Source of the DNA: Desulfobacteraceae bacterium UBA2230
Lineage (GTDB): Bacteria > Desulfobacterota > Desulfobacteria > Desulfobacterales > Desulfosarcinaceae
Assembly (NCBI GenBank): GCA_002348005.1
Contig: DDYQ01000048.1
Location: 1 to 8,227, forward strand
Direction of reading: 5' to 3'
Length of the DNA: 8,227 nt
Part shown: one piece after another, positions 1 through 6,730 of the stretch
How positions within the stretch are numbered: position 1 is the first letter of the stretch
Layout of the letters: each line of letters begins with the position of its first letter
Notes under the pieces: model-generated
Told to the model about the DNA's origin: nothing
What the model saw: only the letters and a program-made list of their open reading frames with translations
Databases searched by the model: none
Program-made: the position numbers and the translations under genes

Positions 1-257
1 GTGCGGGCCGATCCGAACACCGTCACTTTCTTGAGCGTGCGGTATGAGCTGAAAATTTTGGAAGTATAGCGCATCTCCTTCAAGGTCGTGCTCATGAGCT
101 TCAGATCGGCCTTGCCGTCGTCTTCCCGACCCGCTTTCAGGGCGGACCGGATCATGTCGCGCACGATATGCGGCCGCCGCAGGTCGCCCGAAGTTTCAAG
201 CAGTTGGGTAATGGCCTGGTCCAGGCGGGTGTTTTTTTCTTCCAAAGATGGGTTCAT
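1..257 (-). CDS. LOG-family (TIGR00730-like) Rossmann protein, N-terminal part
   Basis: This partial gene reads leftward off the window edge, and 85 complete codons are visible. The protein opens with a charged, helical stretch (residues 1-75), and near the edge it has SSYRTLKKVTVFGSAR (about 70-85). That matches the pattern in long LOG/TIGR00730 proteins, where a helical N-terminal extension ending in a PYR-x-x-KVTVFGSAR-type strand leads into the Rossmann fold. Family members are 5'-monophosphate phosphoribohydrolases (plant LOG, E. coli PpnN), releasing a base from a nucleotide, and were often misannotated as lysine decarboxylases. The catalytic PGGxGTxxE motif would lie beyond the edge, so activity cannot be judged. 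The ATG at 257 has GGGGAG about 5-6 bases upstream, which supports this start. It is divergent from the oxidase at 676. The family assignment is fairly good; the substrate is unknown. Confidence 0.72.
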   Translation of the reverse strand, partial: MNPSLEEKNTRLDQAITQLLETSGDLRRPHIVRDMIRSALKAGREDDGKADLKLMSTTLKEMRYTSKIFSSYRTLKKVTVFGSAR

Positions 258-454
258 TATGCTCCCCGATACGTTCGGGTTAGGGCCGTAGGGCCATCGA
301 TCGAGGCGGCACAGGCTGTCAGGGTGAACATGTCCGCGCTTTCGCCTATGATAATGATCCTGCCGCGTTTTTCCAGGCGGGCGGTTCAGACGAACGGGGG
401 CAGGATATGCCCAGGCGCGGCGGCGGCGGCCCTGCGATCTTTTTCGATCCACGG

Positions 455-481
455 TTGACAACCATTGGGCAGCGCTAACTT
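455..481 (+). promoter_or_regulatory. weak promoter candidate upstream of the GlcD-like oxidase
   Basis: A perfect -35 hexamer TTGACA lies at 455-460. The best nearby -10 is TAACTT at 476-481 (three of six consensus bases) with a 15-base spacer, which is short. No better hexamer is found at 16-18 bases. It would give a leader of roughly 190 bases before the ATG at 676. The -35 match is real, but the promoter call is a guess. Confidence 0.22.
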
Positions 482-661
482 TCAGAATTAATAAGCACCT
501 GCGGGGTTGAACATCGAGGCGTGAACGCGCGGGAGGCATCCCCGCCGGGGACATGCGGACGGGCCGCGGCCGCACTCAGGACTGCCGGGCGTTGTTTGCG
601 AAACGGGTGAATGAGAAGAGGGGCGGGCGGCTGAAGCGGCAGCGGCGTTTACGCATTGGAC

Positions 662-669
662 AAAGGAAG
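662..669 (+). promoter_or_regulatory. ribosome binding site that fixes the oxidase start
   Basis: AAAGGAAG lies 6 bases upstream of the ATG at 676. The in-frame upstream ATG at 553 has only GGGG-type sequence inside a hairpin next to it. This favours 676 as the true start. Confidence 0.6.
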
Positions 670-675
670 TTCGAC

Positions 676-2109
676 ATGGCTGCCAGGGAGTGGACCTACA
701 ACCCGGTAACCCCCGAGATCGTAGAAGAAATCCGTAGAATATGCGGCGCGGAAGCGGTGATCTACGGCGACGCCAGACGGCTCCAGAAATTTTCTCACGA
801 TGCGGTGGCGGAAAAACAGTACGCCCACGCGCCGGATGTCGTGGCGTCACCCTCGACGACCGGGCAGGTCGCCGCCATCATGCGTCTCGCCAACCGGATG
901 CGCATCCCGGTGACACCGAGGGCGGCGGGCAGCGGATTGTCAGGCGGTTCGACGCCCATCTACGGCGGTGTCGTTCTCTGTGTCGATCGCATGAACAAAA
1001 TTCTCGAGATCGACAGGGCCAACCTGATGGCCGTTGTCGAACCCGGTGTCGTCACCAATCACCTGGATGCCGCCTTGAAGCCATTCGGCCTTTTCTTCCC
1101 GGGATATCCGATGAGCGAGGAACAGTGTTTCATCGCCGGAAACGTGTCCGAAAACGCCGGGGGTGGGCGCGCCGTGAAGTACGGGGTCACGGGCCGGTAC
1201 ATTCATGGTCTGGAAATCGTGACCCCTGCCGGTGAGGTGTTTCAGGCGGGCGGCAAGCGCATCAAAGACGTCACCGGCTATGATCTGGTCCAGTTGATGA
1301 TCGGCTCCGAGGGCACGCTGGGAATATTCACCAAAATTTTCATCCGACTGCTTCCGCGGCCCACCCACCGCAAGGCATTTCTGGTTCTGCTCGACGACCC
1401 GGCACGCGCCGTTGCGCTGATCTCCCGGGTGATGGCCGAGGGGGGGTTGATCCCTTCGGCGGTCGAGTTTATGGACGGCTTGTGTTTTTCCCTGGCGGCG
1501 CGGGACCTTAAATACGATTTCCCGTATGAGCAAACGCGGGCCGCCCTCTTGTTCGAGGTGGACGGCCGATACGCGGATGGGGTCGCACGGGAGGCCGAGG
1601 TCATCGAAACCCTGTGCCGGGCGGAACAGGTCGTGGGGCTCTATCCCGCCGACAGCGAATCGCAGATCGAAGCGTTCTGGAAGATCCGCAAACGGGTCAT
1701 CTGGGTCCTCAGACGGCATTTCCCGCGGGAGTCCGTCGAGGACGTCGTGCTGCCGGTCGCTGCGATTGCCGCTTTCCTGCCTGAACTGGAGCGCCTCGAG
1801 TCGAAATACAAGGTGCGGATCCCGGTCTACGGCCATGCCGCCGATGGAAACTTACATGCCACCCCGGTGAAAAGTCCGCAGCAATCCGATGCCCAGTGGG
1901 AGGCGATGCTGCCGGAGCTGCTGGCCGACATCTATCGGGCCGTGGCCCGTCTGGGCGGAACCATCAGCGGGGAGCATGGCATCGGTCACAAACGCAGGGA
2001 TTTTCTCGAGCTGGTCATGAGTCCGGTTCAGATCGACATGATGCGCAATATTAAGCGGGCCGTCGATCCGCACAACATACTCAACCCGGGCAAGATCTTC
2101 GCGGCATGA
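676..2109 (+). CDS. FAD-linked oxidase, GlcD / D-lactate dehydrogenase type
   Basis: This 477-residue flavoprotein is predicted to oxidise a small 2-hydroxy acid (glycolate, D-lactate or D-2-hydroxyglutarate are the family substrates) to the 2-oxo acid, passing electrons from FAD to an Fe-S partner or the quinone pool. The FAD_binding_4 domain spans about 50-230: PRAAGSGLSGGS (81-92) is the pyrophosphate-binding loop, followed by GNVSENAGG (156-163), DVTGYDL (198-204) and GSEGTLGIFT (210-219). The FAD-oxidase C domain fills about 230-475, with YGHAADGNLH (385-394) and GEHGIGHKR (432-440), whose histidines and glutamate bind metal and substrate in relatives, and the usual ending DPHNILNPGK (464-473). 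Length is normal and no key motif is missing. No signal peptide or membrane helix is seen. No GlcE or GlcF gene lies beside it, so it appears to be a single-gene unit. The class is very secure; the exact substrate cannot be read from the sequence, so no symbol is given. Confidence 0.93.
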   Translation: MAAREWTYNPVTPEIVEEIRRICGAEAVIYGDARRLQKFSHDAVAEKQYAHAPDVVASPSTTGQVAAIMRLANRMRIPVTPRAAGSGLSGGSTPIYGGVVLCVDRMNKILEIDRANLMAVVEPGVVTNHLDAALKPFGLFFPGYPMSEEQCFIAGNVSENAGGGRAVKYGVTGRYIHGLEIVTPAGEVFQAGGKRIKDVTGYDLVQLMIGSEGTLGIFTKIFIRLLPRPTHRKAFLVLLDDPARAVALISRVMAEGGLIPSAVEFMDGLCFSLAARDLKYDFPYEQTRAALLFEVDGRYADGVAREAEVIETLCRAEQVVGLYPADSESQIEAFWKIRKRVIWVLRRHFPRESVEDVVLPVAAIAAFLPELERLESKYKVRIPVYGHAADGNLHATPVKSPQQSDAQWEAMLPELLADIYRAVARLGGTISGEHGIGHKRRDFLELVMSPVQIDMMRNIKRAVDPHNILNPGKIFAA

Positions 2110-2111
2110 AC

Positions 2112-2155
2112 GAGGGCCGCACTTCAGGAGTCTGCCGACCCTCAACAGTTTGTTT
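2112..2155 (+). terminator. possible terminator after the oxidase gene
   Basis: GAGGG (2112-2116) can pair with CCCTC (2139-2143), and an inner GCA/TGC pair could extend the stem imperfectly. It is followed by AACAGTTTGTTT, which is T-rich but not a clean T tract. It starts 3 bases after the stop codon. The position fits well, but the structure is imperfect. Confidence 0.38.
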
Positions 2156-2182
2156 GAATCTTCGGCCTGTTTGGGGTATGGT
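2154..2182 (+). promoter_or_regulatory. candidate sigma-70 promoter of the hybrid kinase
   Basis: TTGAAT (2154-2159, four of six consensus bases) and TATGGT (2177-2182, four of six) are separated by exactly 17 bases. Transcription would begin around 2189, leaving a leader of about 65 bases. It lies just after the possible terminator of the upstream oxidase, so the kinase is probably its own transcription unit. Confidence 0.4.
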
Positions 2183-2198
2183 CGGCGTGGGGTCCTAC

Positions 2199-2211
2199 TG
2201 ACGTGGCGTCA
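2199..2211 (+). promoter_or_regulatory. short perfect palindrome in the kinase leader
   Basis: TGACG and CGTCA are perfect inverted copies around a TGG loop, about 40 bases before the kinase start and just downstream of the candidate promoter. It could be an operator half-site pair or a weak RNA hairpin. No T tract follows, so it is not a terminator. With only a 5-bp arm it could also be chance. Confidence 0.28.
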
Positions 2212-2252
2212 CACCTACTCCTTCCGCAACTCCCCCATCATCCCAACACGAA

Positions 2253-5249
2253 ATGGTGTGCCTTATGCCCATCGGGTCCATACACATTTCAGGGGAATCC
2301 ATCCCCGAGGATGCTGCTGAATCACGGGAGCAGTTGATCCGGAAGCTGGCCGATGTCGAATCCCAGCTGACTGCCAGAGAACTGAACATTCGGGAATTGT
2401 CCCGCAAGCTGGCCCTCCTGGAATCCGAAAAGCTGTTGGCGGACGGGCCGCGCCCCGGCAGCGAATCCGCAAGTGTCATCGATGGAATTCATCGCATTTT
2501 CCAGGAGACCCTCTCCTGCCGGACGGAAGCGCAGGTGGGCCGTTTGTGTCTGGCCGTGGCCGAGTCGCTCACATCCAGCCGGTTCGGCTTCATCGCCGAG
2601 ATCACCCCGGAGGGGCGCATCGACAGCATCGCCGTCAGCGATTCCGGCTATGCGGCGCTCTGCAACATGCCGGGTCCGGTCGGCCCCGCCGGAGTTGCCG
2701 TTCACGGTCTTTACGGCCGGGTGCTGCGTCACGGCAAAGGCTTTTACACCAACGATCCTGCCGATCACCCGGACCACAACGGCCTGCCCGAAGGGCACCC
2801 ACCGCTGGCGGCGTTCCTGGGAGTGCCGCTGATCCAGGCGGGCAGTACCATCGGAATACTGGCGGTGGCCAACCGTCCGGGCGGGTATCGGGACGCGGAT
2901 CTTGCCGCTCTGGAGATGCTGGCCCCCGCCGTCGTTCAGGCGCTGCGGGGCAAGCGGGCCGAAACGATGCTGCATGAGCGGGAGTCTTTCTATCGCCAGA
3001 CGCTTGAATCCATTCCGGGGATGGTCTTTACCACCCTGGCGGACGGCTACTGCGATTACGTGAGCCGGCAATGGATGGACTACACCGGAGTGTCCCTGAG
3101 CGAGCATCTCGGATGCGGCTGGAGGGATTTTCTGCATCCCGACGACCGGCCGCGCGTGCTCGAGGCACGGCAAAGCGCCGTCGACGGCAAGGCGGCTTAC
3201 GACCTGGAGTACCGCATTCGACGTCACGATGGGATCTACGAGTGGTTCAGGGTGGTCGGCAGGCCCATATTGAACGAGCAGGGAGAAGTCGCTCGATGGT
3301 TCGGCGTCACGATGAATATCGAATCCAGGATCCAGTCCCGCAAAGCGCTGAGCCAGAGCAGGGAACTGTTTCGCGCGATATTCGAGCAGGCGGGCATTGG
3401 AATCGCGCGCCTGGATCTGAACACCAGGTTCCTGGAGGCCAATTCGCTGCAGAAAGAAATACTCGGCTACGGCGAGGAGGAGATACGCAGCCTGTATGCG
3501 TTGGAGCTGACCCACCCGGATGACCTGGCCGGGTACATCCAGAGGATCGAGCAACTCCTTGCCGGCCGGATGAAGCATTTTACGATCGATAAGCGGGAGC
3601 GCAAAAACGACGGCAGCTATACCTGGGTCAGGGTGACGGTCTCGCTCGTTCATAACCTGGCCGGGCAGCCCCGGAGCTTTATTTCGGTCGTTCAGGACAT
3701 CGCCGAGCAGAAAAAAGCCCATGATGAACTGATCCGCAGCTGGGAAATGCTGCAAGGCATCTTCGACAACATACCGGTCATGCTCATCATGTGGGAGCCC
3801 CGGCTTTGGCGCTTCACGCTCAACCGGCATGCCGAAGCCGTGCTGGGCTGGACCGCCGAGGATGCCAATGAGGGCGACTTCATGCGCAAGGCGTACCCGG
3901 ATGACGCCTACCGGGCTAAGGTGATCGATTTTATGCAATCCCTCGTACCCGGCTGGCGCGAATGGAGCGTGGTCACCAAAGACGGCGGCAGCGTGCCCGG
4001 CGACTGGGCCAACATCCGGCTTTCCGACAACACCCGAATCGCAATCGGTGTTGACCTGCGCGAACGCAAGCAGGCGGCCCAGGCGCTATTGAAATTGAAC
4101 GAAACCCTCGAGCAGCAGGTTACAGAGCGCACCGCGCTGGCCGAGTCCCGGTCCAGGCAGCTTCAGGCGCTGGCCGTGGAGCTGATCGAAGCGGAGGAGC
4201 GCGAGAGGCAGCGCATAGCGGGACTTCTGCACGAGGACCTGCAGCAACTTCTCGCAAGCGCCAGGTTCACCCTCCAGTCGACCTGCCACTCCGCCCCTGA
4301 ACTGGAGGAGGTCCAGCGGCTGCTGGAGCTGTCGATCAAGAAATCAAGGCATCTGTCCCACGAGCTGAGCCCGGCGGTGCTGCACCAGAATGACCTGACG
4401 GCCGCACTCGAGTGGCTCGTCCTGCAAATGCGCGAACAGTTCGGACTGCACGTCGAGCTGGACACATCAGCCGCCCGGCAGGTTAATTGTGCGACGCTAA
4501 AGGTGTTTCTGTTCCGGGCGGTGCAGGAGCTGTTGTTCAACATCGTCAAGCACGCCGGGGTCGCTGCCGCACAGGTCGCGCTGGTTGGATCGGAGGACGC
4601 GTTCGTCATCACGGTCAGCGACTCCGGCAAGGGGTTCGACCCTTCGATCATCGGCTATGTGACCCAAAAATCGGGCCTGGGGCTGCTGAGCCTGCGCGAG
4701 CGCGCCAGCTACGTCGGCGGCGAGCTGGTGATCGAAAGCGCTCCTGGAAAGGGCAGCCGGTTGGCCTTGACCGTGCCGACCGGCGGCGCGGTTGAACCCG
4801 GCCGCCCCGTCATGCCGGCCCGGGACAAACCACCCGTGCCCGCGGGCAGGCTTCCGGCGGCCGGGGGCGCGGAGATCCAGGTTCTGTTTGCCGACGACCA
4901 CAAGGTGATGCGCCAGGGACTGATTCGACTGATTACCGGAAAGCCCAACATTTCGGTAGTGGGTGAGGCCGCCAACGGGCGGGAGGCCATCGAAATGGCC
5001 CGGCAGCTGCGTCCCGACGTGGTGGTAATGGATGTCTCCATGCCGGAGTTGGACGGCATCGAAGCGACCCGCCGGATAAAGACCGAGTCACCCGGGGTGC
5101 GGGTGATCGGGCTTTCCATGTTTGAAGACGAGCACACCTCGAAGGCCATGCGGGATGCCGGCGCCGAGGCGTTCGTGAGCAAGGCGGCGTCTTCATCCGA
5201 ACTGCTCAAGGCGATATATGGCATGGAAAAAGCCGATCGGGGTGAATAA
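2253..5249 (+). CDS. hybrid histidine kinase: GAF, 3 PAS, HisKA_3, HATPase, receiver
   Basis: This 998-residue sensor kinase has no membrane segment, so it should be cytosolic. Domains in order: charged coiled coil (about 20-62); GAF (75-235), ending FLGVPLIQAG (188-197) and GILAVANRPGGY (201-212); PAS1 (245-360, with HPDDR at 295-299); PAS2 (368-488, with HPDD at 421-424); a more divergent PAS3 (495-605); coiled linker (606-645); HisKA_3 dimerisation region with phospho-acceptor His660 in RIAGLLHEDLQQLL; HATPase (750-842) with N-box Glu759/Asn763, DSGKGF (790-795) and SGLGLLSLRERA (807-818); a Pro/Gly/Ala-rich linker (843-872); and a receiver (875-990) with Asp881/Asp882, acceptor Asp927, Ser955 and Lys977. 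All catalytic residues are present, so it should be active. The receiver is NarL-like but no HTH follows. The signal is unknown; GAF and PAS could bind a ligand or cofactor. The start is uncertain: ATG 2253 has no clear Shine-Dalgarno, and ATG 2265 (residue 5) is equally possible. Confidence 0.93.
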   Translation: MVCLMPIGSIHISGESIPEDAAESREQLIRKLADVESQLTARELNIRELSRKLALLESEKLLADGPRPGSESASVIDGIHRIFQETLSCRTEAQVGRLCLAVAESLTSSRFGFIAEITPEGRIDSIAVSDSGYAALCNMPGPVGPAGVAVHGLYGRVLRHGKGFYTNDPADHPDHNGLPEGHPPLAAFLGVPLIQAGSTIGILAVANRPGGYRDADLAALEMLAPAVVQALRGKRAETMLHERESFYRQTLESIPGMVFTTLADGYCDYVSRQWMDYTGVSLSEHLGCGWRDFLHPDDRPRVLEARQSAVDGKAAYDLEYRIRRHDGIYEWFRVVGRPILNEQGEVARWFGVTMNIESRIQSRKALSQSRELFRAIFEQAGIGIARLDLNTRFLEANSLQKEILGYGEEEIRSLYALELTHPDDLAGYIQRIEQLLAGRMKHFTIDKRERKNDGSYTWVRVTVSLVHNLAGQPRSFISVVQDIAEQKKAHDELIRSWEMLQGIFDNIPVMLIMWEPRLWRFTLNRHAEAVLGWTAEDANEGDFMRKAYPDDAYRAKVIDFMQSLVPGWREWSVVTKDGGSVPGDWANIRLSDNTRIAIGVDLRERKQAAQALLKLNETLEQQVTERTALAESRSRQLQALAVELIEAEERERQRIAGLLHEDLQQLLASARFTLQSTCHSAPELEEVQRLLELSIKKSRHLSHELSPAVLHQNDLTAALEWLVLQMREQFGLHVELDTSAARQVNCATLKVFLFRAVQELLFNIVKHAGVAAAQVALVGSEDAFVITVSDSGKGFDPSIIGYVTQKSGLGLLSLRERASYVGGELVIESAPGKGSRLALTVPTGGAVEPGRPVMPARDKPPVPAGRLPAAGGAEIQVLFADDHKVMRQGLIRLITGKPNISVVGEAANGREAIEMARQLRPDVVVMDVSMPELDGIEATRRIKTESPGVRVIGLSMFEDEHTSKAMRDAGAEAFVSKAASSSELLKAIYGMEKADRGE

Positions 5250-5404
5250 GCGTCGATCCAAGCGAGGCGGTGAGGCGGGCCGGGCGGTCGGTTAACCGGG
5301 CCCTCTGCGCTGGGAACCGGTAGTGACCCTGGGTCGGCCGCCGTACCCGCATCGAGCAGTGCCGCCAATCAAAATCACAGCTCTGCTTGCGACAAGGTGA
5401 TCAC
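5250..5404. other. intergenic region with nested palindromes
   Basis: This 155-bp GC-rich gap lies between the kinase and the thiamine-binding gene. It holds a perfect 10-bp palindrome CGGTTAACCG (5289-5298). An overlapping imperfect stem pairs 5277-5284 with 5296-5303 (one mismatch, 11-base loop). A further small palindrome, GACCC-T-GGGTC, lies near 5325-5335. There is no T tract to support a standard terminator. No CTGAGA-type thi-box was found, so there is no sign of a TPP riboswitch. Confidence 0.35.
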
Positions 5405-5698
5405 ATGAGCGTCATCATTGAAATCTCGATTTTTCCGATGGACAAGGGCGAAAGCGTCAGCCCGTATGTCGCCCGGGCCGTAAAAATCGTTCAGGACAGC
5501 GGGTTGCCGTATCAGCTGAACCCCATGGGGACCTGCGTGGAAGGTGAGTGGGGCGAGGTCATCGCCCTGGTGGACCGCTGCTTTCAGGAGATCCAGAAGG
5601 ACAGCGGCCGGATCCACCTGAGCCTGAAGGCGGACTACCGAAAAGGATCCTCCGATCGCCTGAAGCGCAAGGTGACATCGGTCATTGAAAAATTATAA
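5405..5698 (+). CDS. MTH1187/YqgV-family thiamine-binding protein
   Basis: This 97-residue protein matches the small Thiamine_BP (formerly DUF77) family, whose members fold like ferredoxins, assemble as tetramers and are reported to bind thiamine; they are not enzymes. Characteristic pieces are ISIFPMDKGESVSPYVARA (residues 6-24), SGLPYQLNPMGTCVEGEW (32-49) and the basic, lysine-rich tail DYRKGSSDRLKRKV (from about 78). Length is typical. ATG 5405 is preferred because AGGTGA (5395-5400) sits 4 bases before it; a TTG at 5387 would add six residues ahead of the conserved start. It has no signal peptide and should be cytosolic. It stands alone: no thiamine ABC transporter or thi gene is adjacent. 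It faces the convergent EamA transporter, but this does not show a functional link. The family call is confident; its role in the cell is poorly known. Confidence 0.9.
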   Translation: MSVIIEISIFPMDKGESVSPYVARAVKIVQDSGLPYQLNPMGTCVEGEWGEVIALVDRCFQEIQKDSGRIHLSLKADYRKGSSDRLKRKVTSVIEKL

Positions 5699-5803
5699 TG
5701 TTCGATGCGGTTCGTCATGATCAACCTCCGGGGATCAGCGCCTTCTGAGTTTCGCCCGGAATGCGCCATGCGGGAGGCCTGCGCCCCCGCACGCCGCGCT
5801 TTA

Positions 5804-6730
5804 TTATGCCCGGGAAAAATAAAACAGCACCATGCCGCCGGCGATAAGCCCCATGCCGCCGAGGTGATAGGTGTGGATGGACTCGCCCAGCAGCCAGACC
5901 GAGAGCAGCGATGCGAAGACCGGGATCAGGTTGATGAAGAGGCCGGCATGGTTGGGTCCCACCAGGTCCACCCCTTTGTTCCAGCAGAAATAAGCCACGA
6001 TGGAAGGGAAGATGGCGACGTACAGGATGCTGAGGGCGATGTCCCGGTTGATTGCAAAGGCGCCGGTGGTCGCGAGCTCCGCCAGGTAGACCGGTAAAAG
6101 CGCCGCCGCTCCCAGACAGAACGTCGCCGACAGAAAGCTCAGGGGGTGGACAGCCGGGCGCCGGCGCAGCAGCGCCGAGTACAGTCCGTACAGCAGGACG
6201 GCCACGATCATGAGCAGGTCGCCTCTTACAAAGGACATGGCCAGCAGAGTTCTCAGATCCCCCAACAGCACGATCAGGCCCACGCCGACGATGCACAGCA
6301 GGACGCCGGCGATCTGGCGGGGCAGAACCTTTTGACGGTAGAGGAGCAGGCTGAACAATACGATGACGGCCGGCATGGCGGACTGGATCAAGGCGGCGTT
6401 GATGGCGCTGGTGGTGTGCACCGCCGTGTAAAGCAAGGCATTGAAGCCCGCGATGCCCAGAACGGACAGGAGCAACAGCATCTTCCAGTGCCGTGCGATT
6501 GCGCCCCGGTCGCGAACGAGCTGCCGCAGGGTGAAGGGCAGTACCAGCGCAAAGGCCAGAATCCAGCGCCAGAACGCAAACGCCACCGGCGGGATGAGGT
6601 CCGCCACCCCCTGGGCCAGCACCACGTTGCCCGCCCAGCACAGGGCCGCCAGACTGAGAAGCAGATAGGGGCCTGCTTTGCGGACCAAACCCCTGGGCGG
6701 GCGGGTGATTGCTTTTTCCTTTGGCCTCAT
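5804..6730 (-). CDS. EamA-family (DMT superfamily) transporter
   Basis: This 308-residue integral membrane protein is predicted to carry a small metabolite across the cytoplasmic membrane, commonly by export. About ten hydrophobic helices form two EamA repeats, at residues 22-153 and 168-304. Family features include CWAGNVVLAQG (31-41), FWRWILAFALVLPF (53-66), TTSAINAALIQSAMPAVIV (106-124), and in the second half GPNHAGLFINLIPVF (258-272) followed by LLGESI (280-285). The glycine-glutamate pair that usually ends the fourth helix of the first repeat is not seen: the sequence reads LLLYRQKVLPRQ (128-139). The N-terminal 20 residues are basic and fit a cytosolic tail. AAGGAA about 7 bases before ATG 6730 supports the start, and two consecutive TAA codons end the gene. 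Substrates of this family cannot be predicted from sequence (amino acids, drugs, nucleosides and others are known). Confidence 0.9.
   Translation of the reverse strand: MRPKEKAITRPPRGLVRKAGPYLLLSLAALCWAGNVVLAQGVADLIPPVAFAFWRWILAFALVLPFTLRQLVRDRGAIARHWKMLLLLSVLGIAGFNALLYTAVHTTSAINAALIQSAMPAVIVLFSLLLYRQKVLPRQIAGVLLCIVGVGLIVLLGDLRTLLAMSFVRGDLLMIVAVLLYGLYSALLRRRPAVHPLSFLSATFCLGAAALLPVYLAELATTGAFAINRDIALSILYVAIFPSIVAYFCWNKGVDLVGPNHAGLFINLIPVFASLLSVWLLGESIHTYHLGGMGLIAGGMVLFYFSRA

Larger units (their letters stand above)
258..675. other. divergent intergenic region, 418 bp, no convincing gene
   Basis: This stretch separates two divergent genes and should hold both promoters. Visible contents are a TTGACA box at 455-460 pointing right, a GC-rich run with a short GGC repeat near 418-431, and a perfect hairpin at 539-551 (TCCCC, loop GCC, GGGGA). 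The frame of the right-hand oxidase stays open back to an ATG at 553, but the extra 41 residues are very basic and unlike the family. On the minus strand a short open frame ends at 257-259 and overlaps the LOG-family start codon. Nothing here resembles a tRNA or a known riboswitch. Confidence 0.55.

Noticed and set aside
553..675. N-terminal extension of the oxidase from ATG 553
   Set aside because: The extra residues are highly basic and unlike GlcD proteins, and ATG 676 has a better ribosome binding site and gives a normal family length.
488..850. 120-residue minus-strand frame antisense to the oxidase start
   Set aside because: It overlaps the well-supported oxidase on the other strand, is Arg/Pro/Ser-rich as expected for a shadow of GC-rich coding DNA, and matches no family.
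2322..3938. 538-residue minus-strand frame under the hybrid kinase
   Set aside because: It is long but lies entirely antisense to clear GAF and PAS coding sequence. High third-position GC produces such frames, and the translation shows no domain.
5250..5404. TPP riboswitch ahead of the thiamine-binding gene
   Set aside because: No CTGAGA or matching downstream thi-box motif is present in the gap.
5699..5803. Bidirectional terminator between the convergent genes
   Set aside because: Short pairings exist (TGATC 5718-5722 with GATCA 5733-5737; GCGGG with CCCGC near 5770-5790), but the stems are about 5 bp and no T tract follows on either strand.
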